64,000 nt of DNA, taken from the NCBI GenBank assembly GCA_005239435.1, contig SZNP01000004.1:434001-498000 (forward strand). The letters run 5' to 3'. The DNA is from Halorussus salinisoli. Lineage in GTDB: Archaea; Halobacteriota; Halobacteria; Halobacteriales; Haladaptataceae. The notes under the pieces were generated by a model, which was not told where the DNA came from, did not search any database, and saw only the letters and a program-made list of their open reading frames with translations. Every line of letters starts with the position of its first letter. The stretch's first letter is position 1. Position numbers and translations under genes: made by a program. Shown piece by piece: positions 44,757 to 53,119 of the stretch.

Positions 44757-45740
44757 ATGACAGAACGACCGTTCCACCGATCCGGGCAGTTGATGGCCCG
44801 CCTCGCGCGGCCGACAGCCGAGGAAGAGACGACCGTCGCCGTCGTCGCCGACCCGCACGTATCGGTCCGCGAGGAAGGGACGATGAAGATGTTCGAACGC
44901 ACAGAATCGGCGTTCCGAACTGCGCTGACGGACGCGACCGACCGCGGCGTCGACGCCGTCCTTTCGGTTGGCGACCTCACGAAGGACGGTGAGCCCTGGA
45001 ACTACGACACCGTCGACGACGCCGTCGCCGACCTCGACGTCCCGTTCTACGCGGTCCCGGGGAATCACGACGTGCCAAAAGAGGACGACGAGCACGACAC
45101 GCCGCCTATCTCCGCGTTCGAGAAGCGATACACGCCCGGCGAACTTCCGTTCCACGCGGAGATCGGCGGAATCGACGTTCTCGGCATCAACAGCTCTGGG
45201 ACCGAAGAGCGACTGACCGACACCCACGACGGCGTCGTCCCATCCGACCAACTCGAGTGGCTGGAGACAGCGGTCGCGCGTGCGGACGCGCCAATCGTTC
45301 TCGTCCACCACAACCTTCCGGCGATGGCCGACCAGTTACGCGACTACCGCGATGCCTACGAGTCTGAGATGGCGATTCCCCCGGTGATGCGCGAGACGGA
45401 CGCGTTCGAGGAGACGCTTGAACGGTCGGGTACGCCGCTACTCCTGACGGGCCACCTCCACTTTCCGTCCGTCGCTAAGGCGGGCGACACGTGGGAGGTC
45501 ATGACCCCGACGACGTGTTCGTTCCCCCAGGCGTACTTGCTCGTTACCGTCGGTCCCCTCGGAACCGAGATTCGGTCCGTGCCGGTTGCCGATCGGGAAG
45601 GCCTCAGTGACGGCCACCACGAACGGTGGTCACACTCGACCACCACACGTGGATTGACTGCGCTCGGGTCGATACGGTTAGCGGAGTTCCCTCTCGTCGA
45701 GGAGTGGCAGCCGTCCGAGAAGTGCCGAAACGGTGAGTAA
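44757..45740 (+). CDS. calcineurin-like metallophosphoesterase
   Basis: Phosphoesterase of 327 residues with all five metal-binding motifs in order: VVADPHV, SVGDLTKDGE, VPGNHDVP, LVHHNLPA and TGHLHFPS. No signal peptide is obvious. I chose the ATG at 44757; another in-frame ATG at 44739 and one at 44793 are possible, and the last sits just before the conserved domain. It is divergent from the peptide importer. The substrate may be a nucleotide, phosphodiester or phosphoprotein. The C-terminal about 45 residues are variable. Confidence 0.87.
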   Translation: MTERPFHRSGQLMARLARPTAEEETTVAVVADPHVSVREEGTMKMFERTESAFRTALTDATDRGVDAVLSVGDLTKDGEPWNYDTVDDAVADLDVPFYAVPGNHDVPKEDDEHDTPPISAFEKRYTPGELPFHAEIGGIDVLGINSSGTEERLTDTHDGVVPSDQLEWLETAVARADAPIVLVHHNLPAMADQLRDYRDAYESEMAIPPVMRETDAFEETLERSGTPLLLTGHLHFPSVAKAGDTWEVMTPTTCSFPQAYLLVTVGPLGTEIRSVPVADREGLSDGHHERWSHSTTTRGLTALGSIRLAEFPLVEEWQPSEKCRNGE

Positions 45741-45899
45741 CGGAGATAGTTGCGATTCGAACTCCGCCCATCGAGCGGTCGTCGTCGAGGCCGAACTCGT
45801 CGTTGCCGGAGTGGAAAGATACATTATTGTGTGAGATACACTCCCAAAAGACAGGCCTTTGCCATGACCGGAGCACCTCCGTAGTGCCTGTCACTCGTG

Positions 45900-46265
45900 T
45901 CAATATTCGCGATTGTACGAACTCTCGAGTATCGACTTCGCGACACGCCTACCGACTTTCAGTAGTCCGGTGGTGACCGATTTGCTCGACGTTGTGACGC
46001 CCATCACGTCGGTTCGAGCGTCGCCACAGATTACAGCGTGGTTCGAGACAGTGCAGATTGCCTCGCAGAGTGACTCCTTAATCGCGTTCGTCTCCGTGTC
46101 TGGCCTCGACCAGACCGCACGCCCGACAACAACCTCGAACCTCCGAATGGTGCCGTCGAGATGCTGGTAGCAGTCGGAACTGCCATCGTCGTGGACGACG
46201 ACGAGTGACAGCGCCCGGCATCCTTTGAGAACGCAGAAATAGTTGGCCGAACGAGTCCGACGCAT
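45900..46265 (-). CDS. hypothetical protein divergent from a membrane gene
   Basis: A frame of 121 residues with GC-rich third positions and a protein-like composition (LSLVVVHDDGSSDCYQHLDG, FEVVVGRAVWSRPDTE). It contains five to six cysteines (CVLKGC, DCYQ, SLCEAICT, ICGD). I do not recognise a family. Its ATG shares bases with the ATG of the divergent membrane gene at 46264, so at least one of the two starts may be wrong or the two genes share a promoter core. A shorter version could begin further inside. Confidence 0.42.
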   Translation of the reverse strand: MRRTRSANYFCVLKGCRALSLVVVHDDGSSDCYQHLDGTIRRFEVVVGRAVWSRPDTETNAIKESLCEAICTVSNHAVICGDARTDVMGVTTSSKSVTTGLLKVGRRVAKSILESSYNREY

Positions 46266-47442
46266 GGCTACGGCCGGTGGAACGAGTCGCTGGACGCGAT
46301 ACTTTACGATGGCGAGTGCTCTCTCGATGGTCGCTCTCCAGGGTAGTTCGTTCTTCGACGTTTCTCTACGAACAACGGCTATCGTCGGTATCTTCGGGGC
46401 TGTACTCCCGATGGTCTTCGGGATGGCGTACCTCCTGCTCCCCTCCTACGTCGGCCGTACGCTCTCGACCCGACGGCTGCCGGGAGTCCACTTCGCCGCC
46501 GCGTACGCCGGAACGGGAGTTCTCGTCACTGATGGTCTCGTTGGGCTTAGTCCGTCTCTCGTTGCACTCGGAGAGTCCCTCTGGAGCCTCGGCGTCGCTA
46601 TCTTCGTCGGGACGCTTCTGTGGACGGTCGCCCCCGCGGTCGTAACCGATTCCGAAATCGTATTCCGGTCCGCGGACCGACCCCAGCGTTCGACGCGACT
46701 AGCCACGATGCTACTTCCGGTCGCGGTCGGGTATCTCGTCGTCGGCACGGTCGCGCTCCTTTCGATGGTCACCTCGCTTCCGGAGTTAGTAGGCAGATCG
46801 TTTCCCACCGTAGTCCATTACTATGCCGCCGGGTTCGCGGCGCTGCTGATCTTCGCACTCGGAGCGAGGCTACTAACCGGGTTCTTCCACGAGTCACCGC
46901 CCCGGTATCTCTCTTGGGTCGTCCTCCTGTGCGGAGCCGTCGCACCCGGTACACTGGCGCTGAACTTCTGGCGTCCACCCTGGTTTCTCGTCGGCGCGGG
47001 ACTCGAATTCGTCGCGATGAGTGGGTACGTCGGACTCGTCGCCGTCGTCATGTACCGGACGGACCGACGGCGAACGGGACTGTACGGTATCGCCCTCGGG
47101 GCGCTGAGCGGTGCCGTCGCAGTTGGAGCGGTTACCCTCGTCGCGTTCGGAGTCGGTACTGCTACTCTCGTCGGCGTTCACGTCGATGTCGTCCTCGGCG
47201 GATTCTTCCTACTGACTATCATCGGCTACGCTTACCAGTTCTTCCCCGTGACGAACGGCCAGTTCCCCGGGGCAACCGAACGGACGGCACTGACGACGAT
47301 ACTACTCCTCGCGTTCGGGGTCGGTCTCCAAGCTATCAGCGCGTTCACGGCGTACTCGTGGTTCCACGAGGCGGGGAGTTCCCTCGCCGTGTTCGGGACG
47401 ACCGGTTACACGTATCTGATGGCTCGGAGGCTACTGGGATGA
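46264..47442 (+). CDS. multi-helix membrane protein, heme-copper oxidase subunit I-like
   Basis: Membrane protein of 392 residues with about eleven helices. Three helix histidines (PGVHFAAAYAG, TVVHYYAAGFAAL, GVHVDVVLGG) and the loops HESPPRYLSW and NFWRPPWFLVG recall the haloarchaeal proteins related to cbb3 oxidase or NO reductase subunit I, but the full set of heme and copper ligands is not evident. I chose the ATG at 46264. A second protein of similar type is encoded at 53119-51746, and the genes between them seem to form one functional region. It could be a heme-bearing quinol or NO-handling protein or a degenerate relative. Confidence 0.6.
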   Translation: MATAGGTSRWTRYFTMASALSMVALQGSSFFDVSLRTTAIVGIFGAVLPMVFGMAYLLLPSYVGRTLSTRRLPGVHFAAAYAGTGVLVTDGLVGLSPSLVALGESLWSLGVAIFVGTLLWTVAPAVVTDSEIVFRSADRPQRSTRLATMLLPVAVGYLVVGTVALLSMVTSLPELVGRSFPTVVHYYAAGFAALLIFALGARLLTGFFHESPPRYLSWVVLLCGAVAPGTLALNFWRPPWFLVGAGLEFVAMSGYVGLVAVVMYRTDRRRTGLYGIALGALSGAVAVGAVTLVAFGVGTATLVGVHVDVVLGGFFLLTIIGYAYQFFPVTNGQFPGATERTALTTILLLAFGVGLQAISAFTAYSWFHEAGSSLAVFGTTGYTYLMARRLLG

Positions 47443-47738
47443 TGCCGCCGCGACGAGCCGGAAGAGCCCATCTACTTCAGACAAATACCATCAGCCCGAG
47501 TAGAGTGTCGATAGTAGGCCACGGTTTTACACTCTCGACAGATATTTCGAACGAATCGTTCGTAATCCGAGTCTTCGGCCACACCGAGTCTCGCTCTCCG
47601 CTGTACTGGTCAGAATCGGAAGTTGCACGTCTCGACCGAACGACGGTCTCGCTCGTCAGAAGGCGGGGTCCGACGCAGCGACGCGTAGCTGTTCGGGAAT
47701 AGGAATATAACTCGCAGGTAGAAACTTCCGGCAGCTAC
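47443..47738. other. intergenic stretch before the PAS gene
   Basis: Almost 300 bases with no gene I can support; the frames that cross it are shadows of the upstream membrane gene. It ends with a TATA-like box for the PAS gene, listed separately. Confidence 0.45.
47702..47710 (+). promoter_or_regulatory. TATA-like box for the PAS gene
   Basis: GGAATATAAC is centred about 33 bases before the ATG at 47739, which fits transcription starting a few bases before the coding region. Confidence 0.4.
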
Positions 47739-48140
47739 ATGACTGATGGACTTTCAGCCGACCGACAGTGGCTCTGCGAGCGAATCGTCGAACAGGCAGG
47801 CGAAGCGGTCATGTTCGCGGACGCGGACGGCGTTATCCGCCTCTGGAACGAAGCTGCCGAGGAGATATTCGGCTACTCGCGTACGGAAGCCGTCGGCGAG
47901 ACGCTGGACGTCATCGTCCCCGAGAAGTTTCGTGACGCCCATTGGCGCGGCTACGACGAGGCGCTCGACGCCGGGGAAACGTCCAGTCCGCCGGTGGCGC
48001 GCGCACAGGTCCCCGCGCTCCACAAAAACGGTGAGCGCATCGAGATAGAGACCAGCGGGGCCCGCGTCGTCACCGACGAAAACGGTGAGCCCGTCGGCGT
48101 TTTCAACCTCGTTCGGGACGTGACCGACGCAGATCGCTGA
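47739..48140 (+). CDS. stand-alone PAS domain protein
   Basis: Soluble protein of 133 residues made of one PAS domain: IVEQAGEAVMFADADGVIRLWN, GYSRTEAVGETLDVIVP, then KNGERIEIETSGARVV and GVFNLVRDVTDADR. There is no kinase, cyclase or DNA-binding domain, so it must signal through a partner. The FRDAHWRGYDEAL helix, with His68, resembles the heme-binding helix of some bacterial gas-sensing PAS domains. A role in sensing O2, NO or CO is an inference that fits the oxidase-like neighbours. Its stop lies about 60 bases from the convergent FmdE-like gene. Confidence 0.85.
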   Translation: MTDGLSADRQWLCERIVEQAGEAVMFADADGVIRLWNEAAEEIFGYSRTEAVGETLDVIVPEKFRDAHWRGYDEALDAGETSSPPVARAQVPALHKNGERIEIETSGARVVTDENGEPVGVFNLVRDVTDADR

Positions 48141-48202
48141 TTCCCGCCTCGCTCTCTACGGACCATCGCTTCGAGAAACGTAACTTCGACTACGGGCCGT
48201 GG

Positions 48203-48889
48203 TCACTCGGAAACGGAGACGGTGAACGGCCCGCCTTCGACCGGCGCAGTCAAGATTCGCTGGACTCGCCCGTGCCACGACTCGTAGAAATCCTCGGCCT
48301 CCGCATCGGTCGCCTCGCCGGCGACGAGTTTGCCGACGGTCTGCATCGGTGTGCCGCCTCCGTCGTCCGGATCGACGCCGGTCGCCGACGGGTCGAACGT
48401 CACGAGGACGGAGTCGTCAGTGTCCTCGCGAGAGAACCGGAAGGCCCGTCCAGGTGCGTCGATATCGTCGTACGAGAGGAGGTTTTCGCGGCCACCGTAG
48501 CCACCGAATCCTCCGAATCCGGTCTGGTCGGCAGCGCCCGTGATGTGCCGAATCACGTTCGCCATCGGTCCGAGTCCCGGTTCGTCGGGACTACCGCCGA
48601 CGACGACGCTAATCCGTGACCGGACCGGGAGTCCGTCGGGGTAGAGCTGCTCCAGGGCAATCTGCGTGCTCCGATACGCGCCCGCCACGGCCGGACACGC
48701 GTGTCCGGCCGCTTTCGCAACCTCGTCGAAGGTGACGACCAGCGGTTCGCCCTCGGGAACCATGCCGAGTACTTCGGCTAGTGGGTCGCGGATCCGAATG
48801 GGGTCGGCGTCGGCCAGCCGTTCCCACTGCGTTCGGTCGGTGTTCTGTGCGTCTTCGCTACGTTCCGCGGCTGTCTGTCGGTCACTCAT
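48203..48889 (-). CDS. FmdE-like protein
   Basis: Protein of 228 residues resembling the FmdE family (formylmethanofuran dehydrogenase subunit E-like). The hallmark is FDEVAKAAGHACPAVAGAYRST, with His63 and Cys65 as likely metal ligands, followed by RISVVVGGSPDEPGLGPM. A Gly/Phe-rich insertion follows (TGFGGFGGYGG, about residues 125-135), unusual for the family. It starts inside the end of the TusA-like gene (8-base overlap) and is the last gene of the operon that also holds the CopD-like protein. Molybdenum or formate chemistry is not shown; a metal-binding role is the safe reading. Confidence 0.68.
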   Translation of the reverse strand: MSDRQTAAERSEDAQNTDRTQWERLADADPIRIRDPLAEVLGMVPEGEPLVVTFDEVAKAAGHACPAVAGAYRSTQIALEQLYPDGLPVRSRISVVVGGSPDEPGLGPMANVIRHITGAADQTGFGGFGGYGGRENLLSYDDIDAPGRAFRFSREDTDDSVLVTFDPSATGVDPDDGGGTPMQTVGKLVAGEATDAEAEDFYESWHGRVQRILTAPVEGGPFTVSVSE

Positions 48890-49166
48890 GGTGTATTTCG
48901 AGATACGTCGCGTACTCCTTTCGGAGGAGACCGCTCCGGTTCGTTTCGATCGCGAGCAGTTCGTGATCGGTCTGTGCCGCCAGTTGTGGGTACTCCCGTT
49001 TCGCCCGCCGGTCGGTGCTCTGAATCCGCAGTACTGCACCGTCGTTTAGGTCCTCGAGCGCACGTTGGACGCGAGCGATTCCGCTCGCACAGCCGCGCCC
49101 CCGATTGTCGACCGTCGTGTCCGGGTCGACGTCCGGTGCCGTCTCGGGGACTTCGACCTCAGTCAT
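48882..49166 (-). CDS. TusA/SirA-like protein with CASG in place of CPxP
   Basis: Small protein of 94 residues with the TusA fold pattern: TTVDNRGRGCASGIARVQRA, LNDGAVLRIQSTDRRAKREY, and GLLRKEYATYLEIHHE. The sulfur-carrier cysteine is kept (Cys26) but the CPxP motif is CASG, so the helix start is altered. It overlaps the CopD-like gene upstream and the FmdE-like gene downstream by eight bases each, indicating translational coupling. It may carry sulfur or be a redox or structural partner for its neighbours. It is distinct from the canonical TusA encoded at 1641. Confidence 0.78.
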   Translation of the reverse strand: MTEVEVPETAPDVDPDTTVDNRGRGCASGIARVQRALEDLNDGAVLRIQSTDRRAKREYPQLAAQTDHELLAIETNRSGLLRKEYATYLEIHHE

Positions 49167-50145
49167 CGGCCTCCGCCTCCGCTGGAGTGCTCGACGGTCG
49201 GTCGCCCCCGAGGTCTTCGAGTTCACAGACGCCGTCGATGGGCGAGCAGGCCCGCCACATCGGGCAGGTTTTGAAGATGACGAACAGCAGTCCGATGAAC
49301 CCGACCTTGGCGAGGACGGCGATGCCCACGAGACTGCCTAGGTAGTTTCCGGCGCTGACGCCGAGTGCGTCGACGGCCTGGTACAGCCCCGTCAGGAACA
49401 GCGTCGGGATGATGAACCGAACCGCCCACCGAAAGCGTTCGAGTTGCTCGCCCGCGGCCCGAACGACGGCCGTCGTCGGACGCCGCTGTCCCGTCGGGAC
49501 GGCGACGAAGATGTTCCAGACCGCACCGCCGATCCACGCGGCGAACGCGAGGAGGTGCAGTATCCGGACGACCGCCGCCATCGGATCGAAGCCTCGAAGA
49601 CTCACCTCCGCGAGCGCCGTCACGACGACGACCGTCAGAGCGAGGGACATCGTGAGGAGTCCGCCGAAACTCCGAAACTGTTCGTCGACCGGTGCCGAGC
49701 GACCCGTCGTTACGGTCGTCGTTCCGACCCACGTGGCGAACACCACGCCGAGACTGGCTACGAGTGGGCTGATTCCGAGAGACGAGACGTACTCGGCGAG
49801 GACGACCGGTCCGCTCAACACGAGCACGACGACGGTGCCGGTAGCCACGTTGTCGAACCGCGAGTACATCTCCGCACAGTACTCGCTCGCGTCCGTCCCG
49901 AGGTCCCGCGGTCGAACGAAGAGGTGCTTCCAGACGAGTCCGCCGGTGAGAACGCCGAGAGCCACGAAGTACGACCACTTGACGAGCATGACGGCGACCG
50001 TCCCCGAACTGCCGAGACGACCGGTCACCCAGGTACCGACCAGCGAGGCGGCCAGGATGACCGCGAGCGCAACTTTCGGAAGTACGTACTTGTCGAAGAG
50101 GTCGTTCGAGACGGTCGCGCCAGCCTCCATCGGTGGATCGGTCAT
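49159..50145 (-). CDS. CopD-like multi-helix membrane protein with Cys-rich tail
   Basis: Membrane protein of 328 residues with about eight helices. The part around residues 190-290 has the CopD-like pattern (RILHLLAFAAWIGGAVWNIFV), which in other proteins binds heme or copper through helix histidines. The C-terminus leaves the membrane with three cysteines close together (TCPMWRACSPIDGVCE) and a charged tail. It heads the three-gene operon with TusA-like and FmdE-like genes, with 8-base overlaps. The cysteines could take sulfur or metal from the TusA-like partner; this is inference. Confidence 0.72.
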   Translation of the reverse strand: MTDPPMEAGATVSNDLFDKYVLPKVALAVILAASLVGTWVTGRLGSSGTVAVMLVKWSYFVALGVLTGGLVWKHLFVRPRDLGTDASEYCAEMYSRFDNVATGTVVVLVLSGPVVLAEYVSSLGISPLVASLGVVFATWVGTTTVTTGRSAPVDEQFRSFGGLLTMSLALTVVVVTALAEVSLRGFDPMAAVVRILHLLAFAAWIGGAVWNIFVAVPTGQRRPTTAVVRAAGEQLERFRWAVRFIIPTLFLTGLYQAVDALGVSAGNYLGSLVGIAVLAKVGFIGLLFVIFKTCPMWRACSPIDGVCELEDLGGDRPSSTPAEAEADD

Positions 50146-50246
50146 TCCGGAGTCACCCTATCTTTGAATTAGGCTCACCGAAACTAAGTCTCGTCACGGA
50201 TATGTTCGCGTCAATCTACTCCCCCGTACAGTTGTAATCAGAACAC

Positions 50247-50702
50247 ATGAAAACGGTCTCGGTGACGCGCGAGTTCGACACGCCGGCTGGCGTCGTACGG
50301 GAAGCGATACGGGACGCGGAGACGTTCCTTCGTGCCGTCGGGTTCGAGGTAGATCGGGACGGCGAGACACTGACGCTCACGAAGTCGGTGGCAGTAAAAC
50401 AGATCGAACTCAGGGTCAGACTCGTTGACGACGATGCAACACTTAGCTACGAACAAGTCGAGGGAGTTTTCGGGGAGATGCGAACGCGGTACACCGTCAC
50501 CGAAACCGACGGGGGATGTAGCGTCACGACCGATACGCGGTTCGAGCCACCGACGAGTGGATTCGGGACGTTCGTCACCGAGTCGGCAGTCCAGATGCAG
50601 CGGCGGAACGAACTCGCCGACCTGGAGACGTTCCTCGAAGAGCGGAGTTCGACGACCAAGCCGGCGGCGGGAGTAGCCGACCCCAACGGAGAAGGTGATT
50701 AG
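50247..50702 (+). CDS. SRPBCC (START-like) domain protein
   Basis: Soluble protein of 151 residues. It starts with the SRPBCC pattern VSVTREFDTPAGVVREAIRD, then a long beta-rich central part and a C-terminal helix (FGTFVTESAVQMQRRNELADLETFLE), the helix-grip arrangement that binds hydrophobic ligands. It lies one base before the CGCGG-type peptide gene, so the two are co-transcribed. It is divergent from the CopD operon. The ligand is unknown. Confidence 0.75.
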   Translation: MKTVSVTREFDTPAGVVREAIRDAETFLRAVGFEVDRDGETLTLTKSVAVKQIELRVRLVDDDATLSYEQVEGVFGEMRTRYTVTETDGGCSVTTDTRFEPPTSGFGTFVTESAVQMQRRNELADLETFLEERSSTTKPAAGVADPNGEGD

Positions 50703-50703
50703 C

Positions 50704-51009
50704 ATGTCGGACTCGCAGGGTGCCGAGGACCGCGAGCCGGTAACGCGCCGCGTCCACGACCGGCCGTGGGTGGCTGATCTGGAAACGGACGCTCACGCGG
50801 AGAACCGTCGACTGGTAGTCGCCGAAGCCCTCGACGCCGTCGAACAAACCGCCTCGGGAACCCGCCTCGACGTCGTCACTCACGAACGACACGGGCATCC
50901 GTCCGACTACCTGTACGCGGAACTCCGGTCGAGTGGGACGTCCGTCGACATCACCGACGACGGCCGCTGTGATTGCGGCGGATACGTGACTCGCGTGCGG
51001 GTCCGCTGA
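50704..51009 (+). CDS. CGCGG-family candidate RiPP precursor (radical-SAM-modified)
   Basis: Protein of 101 residues with a leader-like acidic part, then the conserved core of the haloarchaeal CGCGG family: RPWVADLETDAHAENRRLVV, GTRLDVVTHERHGHPSDYLY and a C-terminal CDCGGYVTRVRV. The family is annotated as a putative target of a radical SAM enzyme. Here the motif is CDCGG (residues 89-93), one residue off the family name. The ATG at 50704 directly follows the SRPBCC stop. No radical SAM gene is in this window, so the modifying enzyme, if any, lies elsewhere. It could also be a small metal-binding protein not processed further. Confidence 0.75.
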   Translation: MSDSQGAEDREPVTRRVHDRPWVADLETDAHAENRRLVVAEALDAVEQTASGTRLDVVTHERHGHPSDYLYAELRSSGTSVDITDDGRCDCGGYVTRVRVR

Positions 51010-51089
51010 GGTCACAAGGCATTCGGTTACGCGTTCTCGAAGCGGACGGCTATATACTGAGGCGTGAACATATTGGGGAGTATCGTCGT

Positions 51090-51749
51090 ATGAGTACGGA
51101 ACGAAGTTCCGATATGGCCGGATTCCCATCACCGTTCGGCGACGACGACGATAGCAGCGGCGGACTCTTCGGCGACTACGACGAGTTCGACGCAGAGCAT
51201 AACCCGACTCCGGGTCAGTTCCTCAGGGGACACGACGTACTGACCGGTGAGGACCACGTCGAGTTTCACCAGGTGACGAAGGAGATCTTCGAGGAACGGA
51301 GCGTGTACGACATGACCTTCGGGTACAACCTGGCGCGACTCAACCTGGACACGCGCCACCCCAAAGCCGGGTATCGATACGCCGAAGAGTCCGACGACCC
51401 GTCCATCTTGCGGGCGGAGTTCACGCCGACGACGCCGTTCTGCCCCCAGAGCGACACGCTCACCAAGGGCTCGTTCCGAGCGTGGAACGGATTGAGCGAA
51501 CGCCACGACTACGACCTCGTCCGGGTTCGCGTCGACCAGATGCACCACCGCTACGACGAAATCAACGAGGCGCTCGAGGAACTGGAAGCGGAGTATCTGG
51601 AGACCGGAACGCTGACTCACGTCCCCGAGGGTGGACGTGACGGTCCCGAGGGGAGGGCCGGTGGTTCCGGAAGACGGGGCGGCAAGAGCGGTTGTTCCGA
51701 CGGGACCGGGGGCACGAGTCGGGGGTACGGTCCCGACGCACCGTTTTAG
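51090..51749 (+). CDS. protein with MIP18/DUF59-like motif and low-complexity tail
   Basis: Protein of 219 residues in three parts. An Asp/Gly-rich N-terminus comes first (FGDDDDSSGGLFGDYDEF). A central domain (HQVTKEIFEERSVYDMTFGYNLARL) contains AEFTPTTPFCPQSDTLT with Cys118, reminiscent of the TPxTxxxCP motif of MIP18/DUF59 Fe-S assembly proteins. The tail is Gly/Ser/Arg-rich with one Cys (RGGKSGCSDGTGG). It follows the CGCGG gene by 80 bases and ends by overlapping the stop of the convergent oxidase-like gene. I do not recognise the full-length family; the Fe-S assembly link is a weak inference. Confidence 0.5.
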   Translation: MSTERSSDMAGFPSPFGDDDDSSGGLFGDYDEFDAEHNPTPGQFLRGHDVLTGEDHVEFHQVTKEIFEERSVYDMTFGYNLARLNLDTRHPKAGYRYAEESDDPSILRAEFTPTTPFCPQSDTLTKGSFRAWNGLSERHDYDLVRVRVDQMHHRYDEINEALEELEAEYLETGTLTHVPEGGRDGPEGRAGGSGRRGGKSGCSDGTGGTSRGYGPDAPF

Positions 51750-53119
51750 GGTCGCCGGTCCGGGGTCATCGTCTCGTCGCTCTCTGCTCTTTCTCGCCGA
51801 GGACTCATCGACCCGAGAACCACCCGGTCGAGCGAGTGCGGACTGTGTTCGCGGATCACCAGCAACACGTTCGTCGTGAAGACGACGACGCCGAGACCCA
51901 CCGAGATACCCCCGACGGTGGTGAGGGCCGAGCCGAATCCTCCCACATCCGAGACGACGATCACCGCGGTTCCGACGAGCAAGAGCACGAAGTCCGTCGC
52001 CGCGAGTCTGTCGTCGTAGAGGTCGTCGATCATCGGCACGTCCTCGAACCCGAGGAGGTCGCTGTACCGATGCACCCAGATGATGAAGGGAACGATGTGG
52101 TAGAGCGTGCCCACGACGACGAACCCGACGACGCCGAGCACCAGCAAGTGGATCGACCCCGACGCGCCGAACAGGTGTTCTCGCGCGGTCGGGCGGTCGA
52201 GCCACGCCGGAATCGACAGCAGCGCCCACGTCACTAACGCCGGAGTGACGACCGTGTACCGGCTGTGCATCGGGGTCCACTCGACCTGCATCTCGTAGAG
52301 TTTCCGTGCGAGGACGAGTCCGAACGAGAGCGCGGCGACGAGTATCAGCAGTCCCCCGATTCGAGCGACGGCGACACCGTCGACGAGTCGCCCGGTGGCG
52401 AGGAGGACGACGCCCACCGGATGCCCGACCTCCTCGATGGGCCGGAGATAGTTGTCGATTCCGTGTAGTTCGGTCTGCGTAAACATCGTTCCGAGTTGGT
52501 ACAGCGCGCCGTAGACGGTCGTCAGAACCGCCCCGAAGACGGCCAACGTCGCGTGTGCTCCGAGAAGATTTTCGTGGCTCACCGACAGCGACGGAAGAAT
52601 CGGACGAGCGAGATCCACGGCGAGGAGAACACCGAACGTGGTGAGGACGAGGAAGAACAGTAACGAGAAGACGAAGTGGCGCTCGGTCACGTCGAGGCCG
52701 TCGACCGTCGCTAACGTCCGGCCGACGTTGTAGACGAACGTCCAGAAGCCGACCAATATCAGTATACCGAACGGACCTAACCAGCGGAACTCCCCGAGTA
52801 GCAGTCCGAGAACGAACCCGAGCAACCCGGTCGTGACGAGCGTCAACTGGACGCTCGCGAGTCGCTGGGAGTGGATGGACGTCCCGGACCAGACGGGGAC
52901 GAACTGCGTCATCGCGCCCATGATGGTGATGCAGACCCATCCGGCCAATAGCAGGTGGACGTGCGCCAGCGTCCCCAGTCCGGGGACCGTGCCGGTGACC
53001 AGTCCGGTACCGACGACCACTCCGACCAGCAGGAATCCGAGTCCGATCACGAAGTGACGGAGCGGAACCGTCATCGGCGGTTGTCGTTCGGTATCGAGAC
53101 CGCCGGGGATAGCGCTCAT
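51746..53119 (-). CDS. multi-helix membrane protein related to cbb3 oxidase/NO reductase subunit I
   Basis: Membrane protein of 457 residues with about twelve helices. Helix histidines occur in the places used by subunit I of the oxidase superfamily: LAHVHLLLAGWV (His53, His55), LGAHATLAVFG, GSIHLLVLGVVG and TLYHIVPFIIWVHRY. The catalytic tyrosine and the full copper set are not obvious. I chose the ATG at 53119 as it begins just before the first helix. Its stop shares two bases with the convergent gene at 51090-51749. Function as an NO reductase, quinol oxidase or heme chaperone cannot be decided. Confidence 0.68.
   Translation of the reverse strand: MSAIPGGLDTERQPPMTVPLRHFVIGLGFLLVGVVVGTGLVTGTVPGLGTLAHVHLLLAGWVCITIMGAMTQFVPVWSGTSIHSQRLASVQLTLVTTGLLGFVLGLLLGEFRWLGPFGILILVGFWTFVYNVGRTLATVDGLDVTERHFVFSLLFFLVLTTFGVLLAVDLARPILPSLSVSHENLLGAHATLAVFGAVLTTVYGALYQLGTMFTQTELHGIDNYLRPIEEVGHPVGVVLLATGRLVDGVAVARIGGLLILVAALSFGLVLARKLYEMQVEWTPMHSRYTVVTPALVTWALLSIPAWLDRPTAREHLFGASGSIHLLVLGVVGFVVVGTLYHIVPFIIWVHRYSDLLGFEDVPMIDDLYDDRLAATDFVLLLVGTAVIVVSDVGGFGSALTTVGGISVGLGVVVFTTNVLLVIREHSPHSLDRVVLGSMSPRRERAESDETMTPDRRP

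Noticed and set aside
46620..47702. Long plus-strand open frame (360 codons) over the membrane protein gene
   Set aside because: It lies out of frame within the real membrane gene, is extremely Arg-rich and has no family pattern; a GC-rich shadow.
51129..52940. Minus-strand frame of 603 codons
   Set aside because: It spans two real genes, one of them on the opposite strand, in a different frame; composition is Arg-rich and it lacks the acidic haloarchaeal pattern.
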